A DNA stretch of 6,443 nucleotides from Planctomycetaceae bacterium. GTDB taxonomy: Bacteria > Planctomycetota > Planctomycetia > Planctomycetales > Planctomycetaceae. Made by a program: the position numbers and the translations under genes. Below the pieces are notes generated by a model that worked only from the letters and a program-made list of their open reading frames with translations, had not been told where the DNA came from and did not search any database. Positions 1 through 6,054 of the stretch are shown here, piece after piece. The stretch spans positions 1 to 6,443 of the forward strand of contig JAGQQT010000240.1 of the NCBI GenBank assembly GCA_020426065.1, given 5' to 3'. Every line of letters begins with the position of its first letter. The first letter of the stretch is position 1.

Positions 1-978
1 CTCACGAATGAAACCCTGTTTTCGCTGACGGAGTTGCCCCGACGCCTGGGAATTATTGGAGCCGGTCCGATTGGAGCGGAAATGGCCCAGACGTTTGCCC
101 GCCTGGGCAGCGAAGTGTTTCTGTTTGATCGCTCTGGAAACCTGCTGCCGCGTGATGATCCGGAAGCGGGCAGTATCCTGAAGGAGGTTTTCTATCAGGA
201 AGGGATCAGGCTCCATCTCCGATTTCAGGAAATGCAGATCCGGCAATCGGAACAGGACACCATTGTTGTCCGGGGTAACAGTGACGGTCAGGCTCAGGAA
301 ATAGAAGTGGATCAGCTGCTGGTGGCCGTGGGACGAGCACCTAATGTGGAAGGGCTGAATCTCGAAGCGGTCGGGGTCCGGTACGATCAGAATGGAATTC
401 AGGTGAATAATGCGTTGCAGACAACCAATTCCAGAATCTTTGCCGCCGGTGATGTCTGCTCGAAATTCAAATTCACACACGCTGCCGATTTCCAGGCGCG
501 CATCGTGATTCAGAATGCGTTATTTGCCCTGGGACCACTGGGGAAAAAGTCGACCAGGAATCTGCTGATTCCCTGGGCAACTTACACTTCACCAGAGGTG
601 GCACAGGTCGGAATCACAGCAGAGCAAGCTCAACAGCAGGGAATCGCCATCGATACCTATATCCAGAAGATGTCGCAGGTCGACCGGGCGATTCTGGATG
701 ATCAGACTTGCGGGTTTGTGAAAGTTCATACAAAGAAAGGCTCCGATCAGATTCTGGGAGCGACCATTGTGGCTGAACATGCTGGGGATCTGATTTCCGA
801 ACTGACCCTGGCCATGCAAACGAGTGTTGGCCTATCCCGGATGGCTTCGATTATTCATCCTTATCCAACTCAGGCAGATGCCATTCGGAAACTGGGGGAT
901 CAATTTAATCGGACCAGACTGACTCCGCTTAATCGCTGGATCCTCAACACCCTGAAGCGGATCAACGTGGGGAAATAA
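1..978 (+). CDS. MerA-like FAD/NAD(P) disulfide oxidoreductase, C-terminal part (5' truncated by window)
   Basis: Frame 1 is open from the first base, and its upstream residues (LTNETLFSLTELPRRLGIIG) are typical of this family. The gene therefore starts left of the window, and the TTG at 34 is not its start. What is visible is the NAD(P)-binding domain with GxGxxG at window codons 20-25, the second FAD motif AAGD at codons 148-151, and the dimerisation domain from about codon 190 (WATYTSPEVAQVG). The family transfers electrons from NAD(P)H through FAD to a CxxxxC disulfide, which would lie upstream. Near the C-terminus, HPYPTQAD (codons 286-293) places Tyr288 and Asp293 where glutathione reductase has its catalytic His and Glu. 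MerA also has Tyr there. The protein ends shortly afterwards without MerA's C-terminal Cys pair, so true mercury reduction is doubtful and the substrate is unknown. Family call is firm; function is open. The next gene on the same strand starts 107 bp downstream. Confidence 0.9.
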   Translation, partial: LTNETLFSLTELPRRLGIIGAGPIGAEMAQTFARLGSEVFLFDRSGNLLPRDDPEAGSILKEVFYQEGIRLHLRFQEMQIRQSEQDTIVVRGNSDGQAQEIEVDQLLVAVGRAPNVEGLNLEAVGVRYDQNGIQVNNALQTTNSRIFAAGDVCSKFKFTHAADFQARIVIQNALFALGPLGKKSTRNLLIPWATYTSPEVAQVGITAEQAQQQGIAIDTYIQKMSQVDRAILDDQTCGFVKVHTKKGSDQILGATIVAEHAGDLISELTLAMQTSVGLSRMASIIHPYPTQADAIRKLGDQFNRTRLTPLNRWILNTLKRINVGK

Positions 979-1018
979 TCTCGCAGAACAACACTGCCCT
1001 CGATGGAATGACTTGATG

Positions 1019-1057
1019 TTACCCCAGTGGATGTGGTCTGATAGTGGTTTACCCCAG
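1019..1057 (+). repeat. Pair of 9-bp direct repeats TTACCCCAG
   Basis: TTACCCCAG occurs at 1019-1027 and again at 1049-1057, exactly 30 bp apart start to start, or about three helical turns. The second copy lies 28 bp before the phosphoesterase start codon. It could be a two-site operator, or a chance duplication in a short gap; nothing else supports a regulatory role. Confidence 0.35.
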
Positions 1058-1074
1058 AGAGTAGAACTGTCATC

Positions 1075-1079
1075 AGGAG
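1075..1079 (+). promoter_or_regulatory. Ribosome binding site of the phosphoesterase gene
   Basis: AGGAG lies 6 nt before the ATG at 1086. It supports that start, which also places the twin-arginine signal right at the N-terminus. Confidence 0.7.
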
Positions 1080-1085
1080 TCGGGC

Positions 1086-1994
1086 ATGCCCATTCATGTG
1101 CTGAATTACGAGCGTCGTTCGTTTCTGAAGCTAGCAGGTGCCGTTGCCCTGTTTCCTCTGGCGGATTTGCAGGCTGAAACCAGTCAGAATGTCGATGCGG
1201 ATCTGGTTTATCTGCTGAATGATACGCACATTGGTGAAAAACATCCGCCCGACTCACCCGTCCCTACTCATCTGCGGCAAGTGGTCAATGAATTGCTGCT
1301 CCGGTCCACAGAACCTGCCGCAGTGCTGATCAACGGAGATCTGGCACTGCTGGACGGTCAGCCAGGCGATTATCGGCATTTGCAGAAGTTACTGAATCCA
1401 TTGTTTGAAGCGGGAATTGAAACGCACCTCACGTTGGGCAATCATGATAACCGTGAAGCCTTTTACAATATCCTGACTGAGCAGAAACCAGAACACCCAC
1501 TCGTTGAGTCCCGGCATCTCTCAGTGGTTGAAACCCGTCATGCCAATTTCTTTCTGCTGGATTCCCTGCAGAAAACGATGGTCACACAAGGAACCATTGG
1601 AAATGAACAACTCGAATGGCTGACTCGAACGCTGGATGAAAAACGGGACAAGGCTGCCATCATTGTCGCTCACCACAACCCTCGGCTCGGGGGAGATCCC
1701 CTGCACTTTCCCGGTGGTTTAATCGATTCTCAGGAACTCTGGAACGTGCTCGGTCCCAGGTCCTGGGTGAAGGCCTACATCCACGGACACATTCATGATC
1801 GCGGGTATGCCAGCCATGAAGGGATTCATATCCTGAACACTCCAGCAACTTCGTATGTGGCGAATCCAGACAAATCGACCACCGGCTTTACGATGGCTTC
1901 TCTGACTGCTGGAGGCGTGACACTCACCACGCGCACGTCTGATCCCGCACATCCCTGGAACGGAGAAACCAAAACACTGACCTGGCGAAACTGA
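1086..1994 (+). CDS. Tat-exported calcineurin-like metallophosphoesterase
   Basis: This 302-residue protein begins with a textbook Tat signal: ERRSFLKLAG with Arg10-Arg11, a short hydrophobic stretch (about 16-26) and a likely signal peptidase site after Ala30 (LQA|ET). It is therefore predicted to be folded in the cytoplasm and exported. The mature part carries the ordered metal-binding motifs of the Metallophos family: D46-x-H48 (NDTH), G84-D85 (NGD), G118-N119-H120-D121, H196 in VAHH, and G234-H235-x-H237 (HGHIH). The set is complete, so a dinuclear-metal phosphoesterase is expected. Overall it resembles the CpdA-like/Icc group of phosphodiesterases, but export argues against a role in cytoplasmic cyclic-nucleotide turnover; the substrate cannot be read from sequence. 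The gene converges with the response regulator gene, with 17 bp between their stop codons and no obvious terminator there. Confidence 0.92.
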   Translation: MPIHVLNYERRSFLKLAGAVALFPLADLQAETSQNVDADLVYLLNDTHIGEKHPPDSPVPTHLRQVVNELLLRSTEPAAVLINGDLALLDGQPGDYRHLQKLLNPLFEAGIETHLTLGNHDNREAFYNILTEQKPEHPLVESRHLSVVETRHANFFLLDSLQKTMVTQGTIGNEQLEWLTRTLDEKRDKAAIIVAHHNPRLGGDPLHFPGGLIDSQELWNVLGPRSWVKAYIHGHIHDRGYASHEGIHILNTPATSYVANPDKSTTGFTMASLTAGGVTLTTRTSDPAHPWNGETKTLTWRN

Positions 1995-2011
1995 AAGGCC
2001 ACTCTCCAGCA

Positions 2012-3415
2012 TCAATTCCCTTCGTTCATGCCGTATTTGCGGAGTTTTTCCCGCAGCGTCTGCCGATGAATCCCGAGCAATTGAGCGGCTTCCTGACGAT
2101 TTCCCTGAGTAGACTGCAGAGCGGCTTCAAAGAGTGCAGGTTCGACTGCATTGAGAAATGACTCGTAAAGCTTCCCCCGATTCTCGGGAGTTAACTCCTG
2201 CTCCTGCGTTTTCCACCAGGACTCTACTGCCGTTGAGAGAGAGGCGGGTTCATCTGTGATCGACGTCATCTCTGCAAACGGAGGAGGAAAGGCATCCGGG
2301 GTGATTTCTCCTGTGCGGGTGACAACCACAGCATGCTCAACTGCATTTCTTAACTCCCGCACGTTGCCCCGCCAGGTTCGCTTCAGCAAGACTTCTGTTG
2401 CTGTGGCTGAAAACCGGTTATAGCCCTGAGGATCGAGTTTTCTCATAAAGTGCTCTGCCAGGAGAGGAATATCCTCCGGTCTTTCGCGAAGAGGGGGAAT
2501 CTCGATGCGGAACACATTCAGACGATAAAACAGATCTTCCCGGAACTGTCCGGACTTGACCATCTGTTCCAGGTTGCGATTGGTTGCGGCCACGAGTCGA
2601 AAATCGGAATGACGCCCCAGATTCCCTCCAATCGGGACGACACTTTTCGTTTCGAAGACCCGCAGCAGTTTGACCTGTGTCGCCAGAGAAATGTCCCCGA
2701 TTTCATCGAAGAATGCCGTCCCTCCATCGGCTGCAACCAGCAGACCAGTTCGCTCTGCCACCGCTCCTGTGTACGCTCCTTTCAGGTGGCCGAACAGTTC
2801 TGCCTCAATCAGAGATTCATTCATGGCCGGAACACAGATCGGCACAAACTGTCCCTGCTGACGATGGCTGTATTGATGGATCGCCGAGGCAACCAGCTCC
2901 TTCCCCGTTCCACTTTCTCCGGTAATCAGAACGGGAATATCGTGGGTGGCCACATAGGCGATTTTCCGAAACACTTCCTGAATGGCAGAAGATTTTCCGA
3001 TCAGTTTTTGAGCGTTCGCTTCGGGAACGGTGGTGTTCTGATTCTGTAAAACCGGCTGAGACTCAAGTGCCCGACGAACCACATCAAGAGCGTCATCCAG
3101 GTCAAACGGCTTGTTGAGGTACTCAAATGCTCCCTGTTGAACTGCCTGCACAGTGGTTTCGAGAGTTCCGAATGCGGTCATCATAATGACGGGCATGTGT
3201 GGGAGTCGGGCCTGAAAGATCTCCAGAGCAGACAGGCCATCCTGCTCAGGCAGACGAATATCCATCAGGACAACATCGGGCGTGGTGATGGAAACCTGAC
3301 GCAGGGCTTCCTCCGCACTGGCTGTCGTGACAACATCGTGCCCTTCGCCATGCAGCGCTTTCTGAAGCGTCCAGCAGATCGCCGGCTCATCATCGACAAT
3401 CAGGATTTGACTCAT
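2012..3415 (-). CDS. NtrC-family sigma54-dependent response regulator
   Basis: This is a full-length three-domain enhancer-binding protein of 467 residues. The receiver domain (1-118) has acidic D8-D9, phospho-acceptor D52 (LMDIRLP), T80 and K102. The AAA+ domain (about 138-365) has Walker A GESGTGKE (166-173), sigma54-contacting loop GAYTGA (213-218; consensus GAFTGA), Walker B TAFFDE ending in D237-E238, and FREDLFYRLNVF carrying the Arg-finger region. The C-terminal Fis-type helix-turn-helix (about 427-463, GNRQEAAQLLGIHRQTLREK) binds DNA. All residues for phosphorylation, ATP hydrolysis and sigma54 activation are present. Its ATG overlaps the kinase stop codon (ATGA), with an AGGGA-like site inside the kinase end, so the two are translationally coupled and almost certainly cognate. 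The likely target is the sigma54 promoter at 4936-4951. Which NtrC subfamily it belongs to is not certain; a PilR/AtoC/ZraR-like label would be guesswork. Confidence 0.95.
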   Translation of the reverse strand: MSQILIVDDEPAICWTLQKALHGEGHDVVTTASAEEALRQVSITTPDVVLMDIRLPEQDGLSALEIFQARLPHMPVIMMTAFGTLETTVQAVQQGAFEYLNKPFDLDDALDVVRRALESQPVLQNQNTTVPEANAQKLIGKSSAIQEVFRKIAYVATHDIPVLITGESGTGKELVASAIHQYSHRQQGQFVPICVPAMNESLIEAELFGHLKGAYTGAVAERTGLLVAADGGTAFFDEIGDISLATQVKLLRVFETKSVVPIGGNLGRHSDFRLVAATNRNLEQMVKSGQFREDLFYRLNVFRIEIPPLRERPEDIPLLAEHFMRKLDPQGYNRFSATATEVLLKRTWRGNVRELRNAVEHAVVVTRTGEITPDAFPPPFAEMTSITDEPASLSTAVESWWKTQEQELTPENRGKLYESFLNAVEPALFEAALQSTQGNRQEAAQLLGIHRQTLREKLRKYGMNEGN

Positions 3416-4806
3416 CTCGATCCCTGTTCCTGCAACAATACCTGCTGACTCGGTTTATTTCCGCTTTCTGCGATTGGAATCCGGACTTGAAACTCAGTCC
3501 AGTTCGCCACCCGGTTCATTGTTAATGTACCACCTAACTCTTCAATCGTCTGTTTCGCAACCGGAAGCCCAATCCCGACACCTTCGATTTTGGTGGTCAC
3601 AAAAGGTGTAAACAGATGAGGCAAGGACTCGGGAGCAATCCCCGAACCATTATCCCGCACCAGAATGCAGCAGCAGCCATTGTTGCGACCTGCCTGGAAC
3701 TGCACCACTCCCTGGGAACCGGTCGCTTCAATGGCATTGGTCAGCAGATTGAGTAACGCCGCTGCGATCCCTTCGCCATCTGAGACCTCATATTCACAAT
3801 TCTGCTGCTCAAATTCAAAGGTCACCTGGTGATGCCTGCAGAGTGGTTCGATTAGAGCCGTCACTTCCTCCAGAACCTGATTCAATGGAGCGGGACGAGC
3901 CGGTGTGAGTTTCCCATGTGAGAGCCTTAAGAGGGAACGAATCTGCTCTTCGGTTCGCCGGAGTTGGGTCAAAGCAACCTGAATCGATTCCTGATCATCG
4001 GAATCACAGCTCCTCTGATGCAATTGAACGGCCATCCGGGCACCAGTTAAGGCATTTCGCAAGTTGTGGGCCAGTCCACCCGCCAACTGATGAAGAGTCG
4101 CCATCCGTTCGTTTTCTCGAATCTGCCGAATCGATTCTTCCAGAGCGGCGGCCATCTGGTTGACATCATGGGAAAGATCCCGCAACTCATCGTTGATGGT
4201 ACTGTCAGGCACTGGTTGAAACTGTCCGGAAGAAATCCGATTCACATGCTGCTGAACGGCGAGCACACGTCGGGAAAATCGCCGTGCGATCCACAACGAG
4301 GTCAGCAGCATCAGTAACAGGATGAGGGAACCACAGGCGACAGGTAACAACACTGCACGTTGCCGAGCCATTGCCCACTGATTCTCAGGGTACAGGATCA
4401 GAACTTCTCTGACTGAGTTTTTTTGCGAGCGCATTGCCCGCCCCAGAAAATATCGATCTCCTGCGATTTCGATCAGCGGCAGACCCTCAATTGTGCTGAT
4501 TGGCGTCTGTGCATCCAGGCTGATTTGTCCAGGCGAATTGGCCATGGTTGATTCCAGAACCGCTCCGCTGGAATCGATAACCAGCAATTCCGCTTCTGTT
4601 AGCGATTTCAATTGCGTAAGCACTTGAGAAGTCAGAGGATACCACGCCTGCTCGACAATCTGAGTGACATGTGTCAATCGGCTGGAAACCTGCTTTTCGA
4701 CGGACTGCAGGCTGATCCAGGCTGAAAGCGAGGTTAGAATCACCATTGCCACAACCTGAATCAGGGCAAAGGGAATCAGAATCTGATTGCGAATTGGCCA
4801 ACGCAT
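3412..4806 (-). CDS. Membrane sensor histidine kinase (HAMP, HisKA, HATPase), partner of the NtrC-like regulator
   Basis: With the ATG at 4806 as start the protein has 464 residues. This start gives MRWPIRNQILIPF, a beginning I associate with planctomycete kinases. A GTG at 4836 would add 10 residues, and neither start has a clear Shine-Dalgarno site. The order is TM1 (about 10-32), an extracytoplasmic sensor of some 118 residues with a possible Cache-like fold (ELLVIDSSGAVLES), TM2 (about 151-174), HAMP (about 172-230), an H-box with phospho-acceptor His247 (GGLAHNLRNALTG), and a complete ATP-binding domain: N-box LLNLLTNAIEA (N353, N357), G1 DNGSGI (385-390), F-box LFTPFVTTK and G2 GVGIGL (409-414). 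It is a classical hybrid-free kinase with no PAS or receiver domain. The residue after the His is Asn rather than the usual Glu/Asp. Its signal is unknown. It is first in the operon, and its stop codon overlaps the regulator's start by 4 nt. Confidence 0.93.
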   Translation of the reverse strand: MRWPIRNQILIPFALIQVVAMVILTSLSAWISLQSVEKQVSSRLTHVTQIVEQAWYPLTSQVLTQLKSLTEAELLVIDSSGAVLESTMANSPGQISLDAQTPISTIEGLPLIEIAGDRYFLGRAMRSQKNSVREVLILYPENQWAMARQRAVLLPVACGSLILLLMLLTSLWIARRFSRRVLAVQQHVNRISSGQFQPVPDSTINDELRDLSHDVNQMAAALEESIRQIRENERMATLHQLAGGLAHNLRNALTGARMAVQLHQRSCDSDDQESIQVALTQLRRTEEQIRSLLRLSHGKLTPARPAPLNQVLEEVTALIEPLCRHHQVTFEFEQQNCEYEVSDGEGIAAALLNLLTNAIEATGSQGVVQFQAGRNNGCCCILVRDNGSGIAPESLPHLFTPFVTTKIEGVGIGLPVAKQTIEELGGTLTMNRVANWTEFQVRIPIAESGNKPSQQVLLQEQGSR

Positions 4807-4857
4807 AGGAGATTCACACTGGTAAACTGAATTCACGACACATTATTCGCCCGCGGC

Positions 4858-4874
4858 TGGCGATTTTTTCGCCA
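4858..4874. promoter_or_regulatory. Candidate enhancer site for the NtrC-like regulator: TGGCGA-N5-TCGCCA dyad
   Basis: A perfect inverted repeat with two 6-bp arms and a 5-bp T-rich centre has the same 17-bp, 6-5-6 geometry as the classical NtrC site TGCACC-N5-GGTGCA. Its centre (4866) is about 96 bp upstream of the start point predicted from the sigma54 promoter, within the usual range for enhancer sites. An additional half-site TCGCC at 4847-4851 pairs with the left arm at 7-bp spacing. The dyad is not a plausible terminator because the T run sits inside the loop. Binding by the local regulator is inferred. Confidence 0.55.
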
Positions 4875-4935
4875 TGATCTTTTGGCAAAGGGATCAATCT
4901 CTCAAAAAGGCCCACATTCTGACCAGATGAACCAC

Positions 4936-4951
4936 TGGCGCGCTATTTGCA
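4936..4951 (+). promoter_or_regulatory. Sigma54 (-24/-12) promoter of the DUF1559 gene
   Basis: TGGCGCG-N4-TTGCA differs from the consensus TGGCACG-N4-TTGCA at one position only. The essential GG (4937-4938) and GC (4949-4950) are separated by exactly 10 bp, and the site is preceded by C, as in the extended consensus. Transcription would begin near 4962, leaving a leader of about 41 nt before the ATG at 5003. A sigma54 activator gene starts the other way just upstream, which strongly raises the prior for this site being real. Confidence 0.8.
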
Positions 4952-4988
4952 TTTGATCATGCCTGCAAATTATCGTAGTTGGTTCACC

Positions 4989-4993
4989 AGGGA
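4989..4993 (+). promoter_or_regulatory. Ribosome binding site that decides the DUF1559 start
   Basis: AGGGA lies 9 nt before the ATG at 5003. It directly abuts the in-frame ATG at 4994, which is too close for use, and lies downstream of the in-frame TTG at 4979. The ATG at 5003 is therefore preferred; 5012 is also possible but sits 18 nt away. Confidence 0.6.
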
Positions 4994-5002
4994 ATGTCGC
5001 GA

Positions 5003-5905
5003 ATGAAATCGATGAAATCAAGAAAAGCCTTCACGCTGATAGAACTCCTCGTAGTGATAGCAATTATTGCCATCCTCGTGGCATTGTTGCTGCCCGCAGT
5101 CCAGCAGGCCCGGGAAGCAGCACGCCGCTCCTCCTGTAAAAACAATTTCAAACAGGTCGGACTGGCTTTACACAACTACCATGACACATTCACGGCCTTT
5201 CCCATTGGAGCTGGCATCAGTGGAGGATGTAGTGGATACTCGGGAGCCCATATGTTTTCCTGGGGCGTCAGAATTCTCCCGTACCTTGATCAGACCAACA
5301 TTTATAACAATCTCAACTTTTCCGGATCGACTCCATTCGTACCCGCAAACTTCAGTTCCAGCACCTGCCTTGCGACAGTCCCGCCTTTTATCTGCCCCAG
5401 TAATCCACAACCGGATGTGATCGTGAATCGTGCCGGGACATTTGCAGGGGCATTGCCGGACGGAATGGGACGCACGGACATGGGAGGGGTTGCCGACTCC
5501 ATCAGCTGGAAATGTAACAGTGGCACTGGAGTACGTCCGACGTCTGTTGGTAATGGCATCCTGTTTGCTATCTCACGTGTCAAAATGCGTGACATCATCG
5601 ATGGTGCCAGCAATACCCTGATGGTCGGAGAGGTCACAGGATCGCTCTCCTCATCCGGACTTAACGGAAACTCTTACACAGGCTACGATGTCTTTGACAC
5701 CAGCAATGGGATCAACAGCATCGACACTGTTCCCGGCGGTGGCACATTTGCTTTTCGCCCACAGGGGTTCTCCAGTTTTCACGTTGGTGGTGCCCACTTC
5801 GTCCTCGGCGATGGATCCGTCCGCTTCATCTCGGAAAACATTGATCAAGGCACACTGTCTGCAATCACCACCCGCAATGGACGTGAAGTCGTAGGCGAAT
5901 TCTAA
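5003..5905 (+). CDS. DUF1559 (H-X9-DG) protein with prepilin-type N-terminal signal
   Basis: From the ATG at 5003 the protein has 300 residues. It opens with a short basic leader and a class III prepilin signal, [18 protein letters not shown]: cleavage and N-methylation are expected between Ala9 and Phe10, Glu14 is the conserved Glu5 of the mature pilin, and the hydrophobic helix runs to about 30. The planctomycete hallmark [18 protein letters not shown] follows, then NYHD. Near the C-terminus [20 protein letters not shown] gives the H-X9-DG motif (His260, Asp270-Gly271), and the protein ends in the family-typical VVGEF. At least five Cys residues (for example in SSTC and FICPSNP) may form disulfides outside the cell. 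Members are numerous in planctomycetes and presumed to be pseudopilin-like surface proteins; their role is not established. The -1 residue is Ala instead of the common Gly. Expression is probably from the sigma54 promoter at 4936-4951; the lipoprotein gene follows after 149 bp. Confidence 0.93.
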   Translation: MKSMKSRKAFTLIELLVVIAIIAILVALLLPAVQQAREAARRSSCKNNFKQVGLALHNYHDTFTAFPIGAGISGGCSGYSGAHMFSWGVRILPYLDQTNIYNNLNFSGSTPFVPANFSSSTCLATVPPFICPSNPQPDVIVNRAGTFAGALPDGMGRTDMGGVADSISWKCNSGTGVRPTSVGNGILFAISRVKMRDIIDGASNTLMVGEVTGSLSSSGLNGNSYTGYDVFDTSNGINSIDTVPGGGTFAFRPQGFSSFHVGGAHFVLGDGSVRFISENIDQGTLSAITTRNGREVVGEF

Positions 5906-6054
5906 ATCGAATCTACAGTTACTTTCTGTATCTTGATTGATCGGCAGTTCAATTCGCAACCTGCCCCCGTTCAGGGAGTCGCGATTTGAGTTCCTGTAAT
6001 ACACATTCAAGCAGGGAGTGACAGAATCGATCCTACTATTGAAAGGAGGCAGAA
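5906..6054. other. Intergenic region between DUF1559 gene and lipoprotein gene
   Basis: This 149-bp gap holds two weak inverted repeats, TACAG...CTGTA (5914-5918 with 5926-5930) and a CCTG...CAGG pair around 5960-5976. Neither is followed by a T run, so there is no good intrinsic terminator and readthrough from the upstream gene is possible. I see no clear promoter. The right end holds a strong ribosome binding site. Confidence 0.5.
6042..6049 (+). promoter_or_regulatory. Strong ribosome binding site of the lipoprotein gene
   Basis: AAAGGAGG lies 5 nt before the ATG at 6055. It is the best Shine-Dalgarno match in the window and fixes the start of the lipoprotein gene. Confidence 0.8.

Larger units (their letters stand above)
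979..1085. other. Intergenic region between oxidoreductase and phosphoesterase
   Basis: This 107-bp gap between two same-strand genes contains a 9-bp direct repeat (listed separately) and the ribosome binding site of the downstream gene. I see no convincing hairpin followed by a T run and no clear -35/-10 pair. Whether the two genes are cotranscribed cannot be decided from the sequence. Confidence 0.5.
4807..5002. promoter_or_regulatory. Divergent control region between kinase operon and DUF1559 gene
   Basis: About 196 bp separate the two divergent start codons, and no gene is visible in it. From left to right it holds a TCGCC half-site (4847-4851), the perfect dyad at 4858-4874, a weaker near-palindrome CTTTTGGCAAAG flanked by GATC (4876-4895), the sigma54 promoter (4936-4951) and the ribosome binding site of the DUF1559 gene (4989-4993). 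No convincing sigma70 or sigma54 promoter facing the kinase gene could be found. Confidence 0.7.

Noticed and set aside
832..1257. 141-codon minus-strand open frame spanning the end of the oxidoreductase and the start of the phosphoesterase
   Set aside because: It overlaps two well-supported genes on the other strand and shows no motif or ribosome binding site.
2450..3049. 199-codon open frame on the plus strand, antisense to the response regulator
   Set aside because: It lies entirely inside the conserved AAA+ coding region, has no ribosome binding site, and its translation resembles no known family; it is a shadow of the real gene.
4858..4874. Dyad with T-rich centre as an intrinsic terminator
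   Set aside because: The T run is in the loop, not after the stem, and the site lies between divergent promoters where no transcript needs to end.
4876..4935. Sigma70-type promoter for the kinase operon on the minus strand (TTGAGA with a downstream AT-rich hexamer)
   Set aside because: The -10 candidate matches only about three of six consensus positions, too weak to report as a feature.
4952..4978. Minus-strand sigma54 promoter for the kinase, from TGCAA at 4964-4968
   Set aside because: The complement of the essential -24 GG is absent at the required distance.
5914..5930. Hairpin TACAG...CTGTA as terminator of the DUF1559 gene
   Set aside because: A 5-bp, AT-containing stem with a 7-nt loop and no following T run is too weak for an intrinsic terminator.
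5942..5958. Possible second sigma54 promoter before the lipoprotein gene (CGGCAG...TTCGCA)
   Set aside because: GG (5943-5944) and GC (5956-5957) are separated by 11 bp, not 10. This spacing usually abolishes sigma54 recognition, and the flanking bases match poorly.
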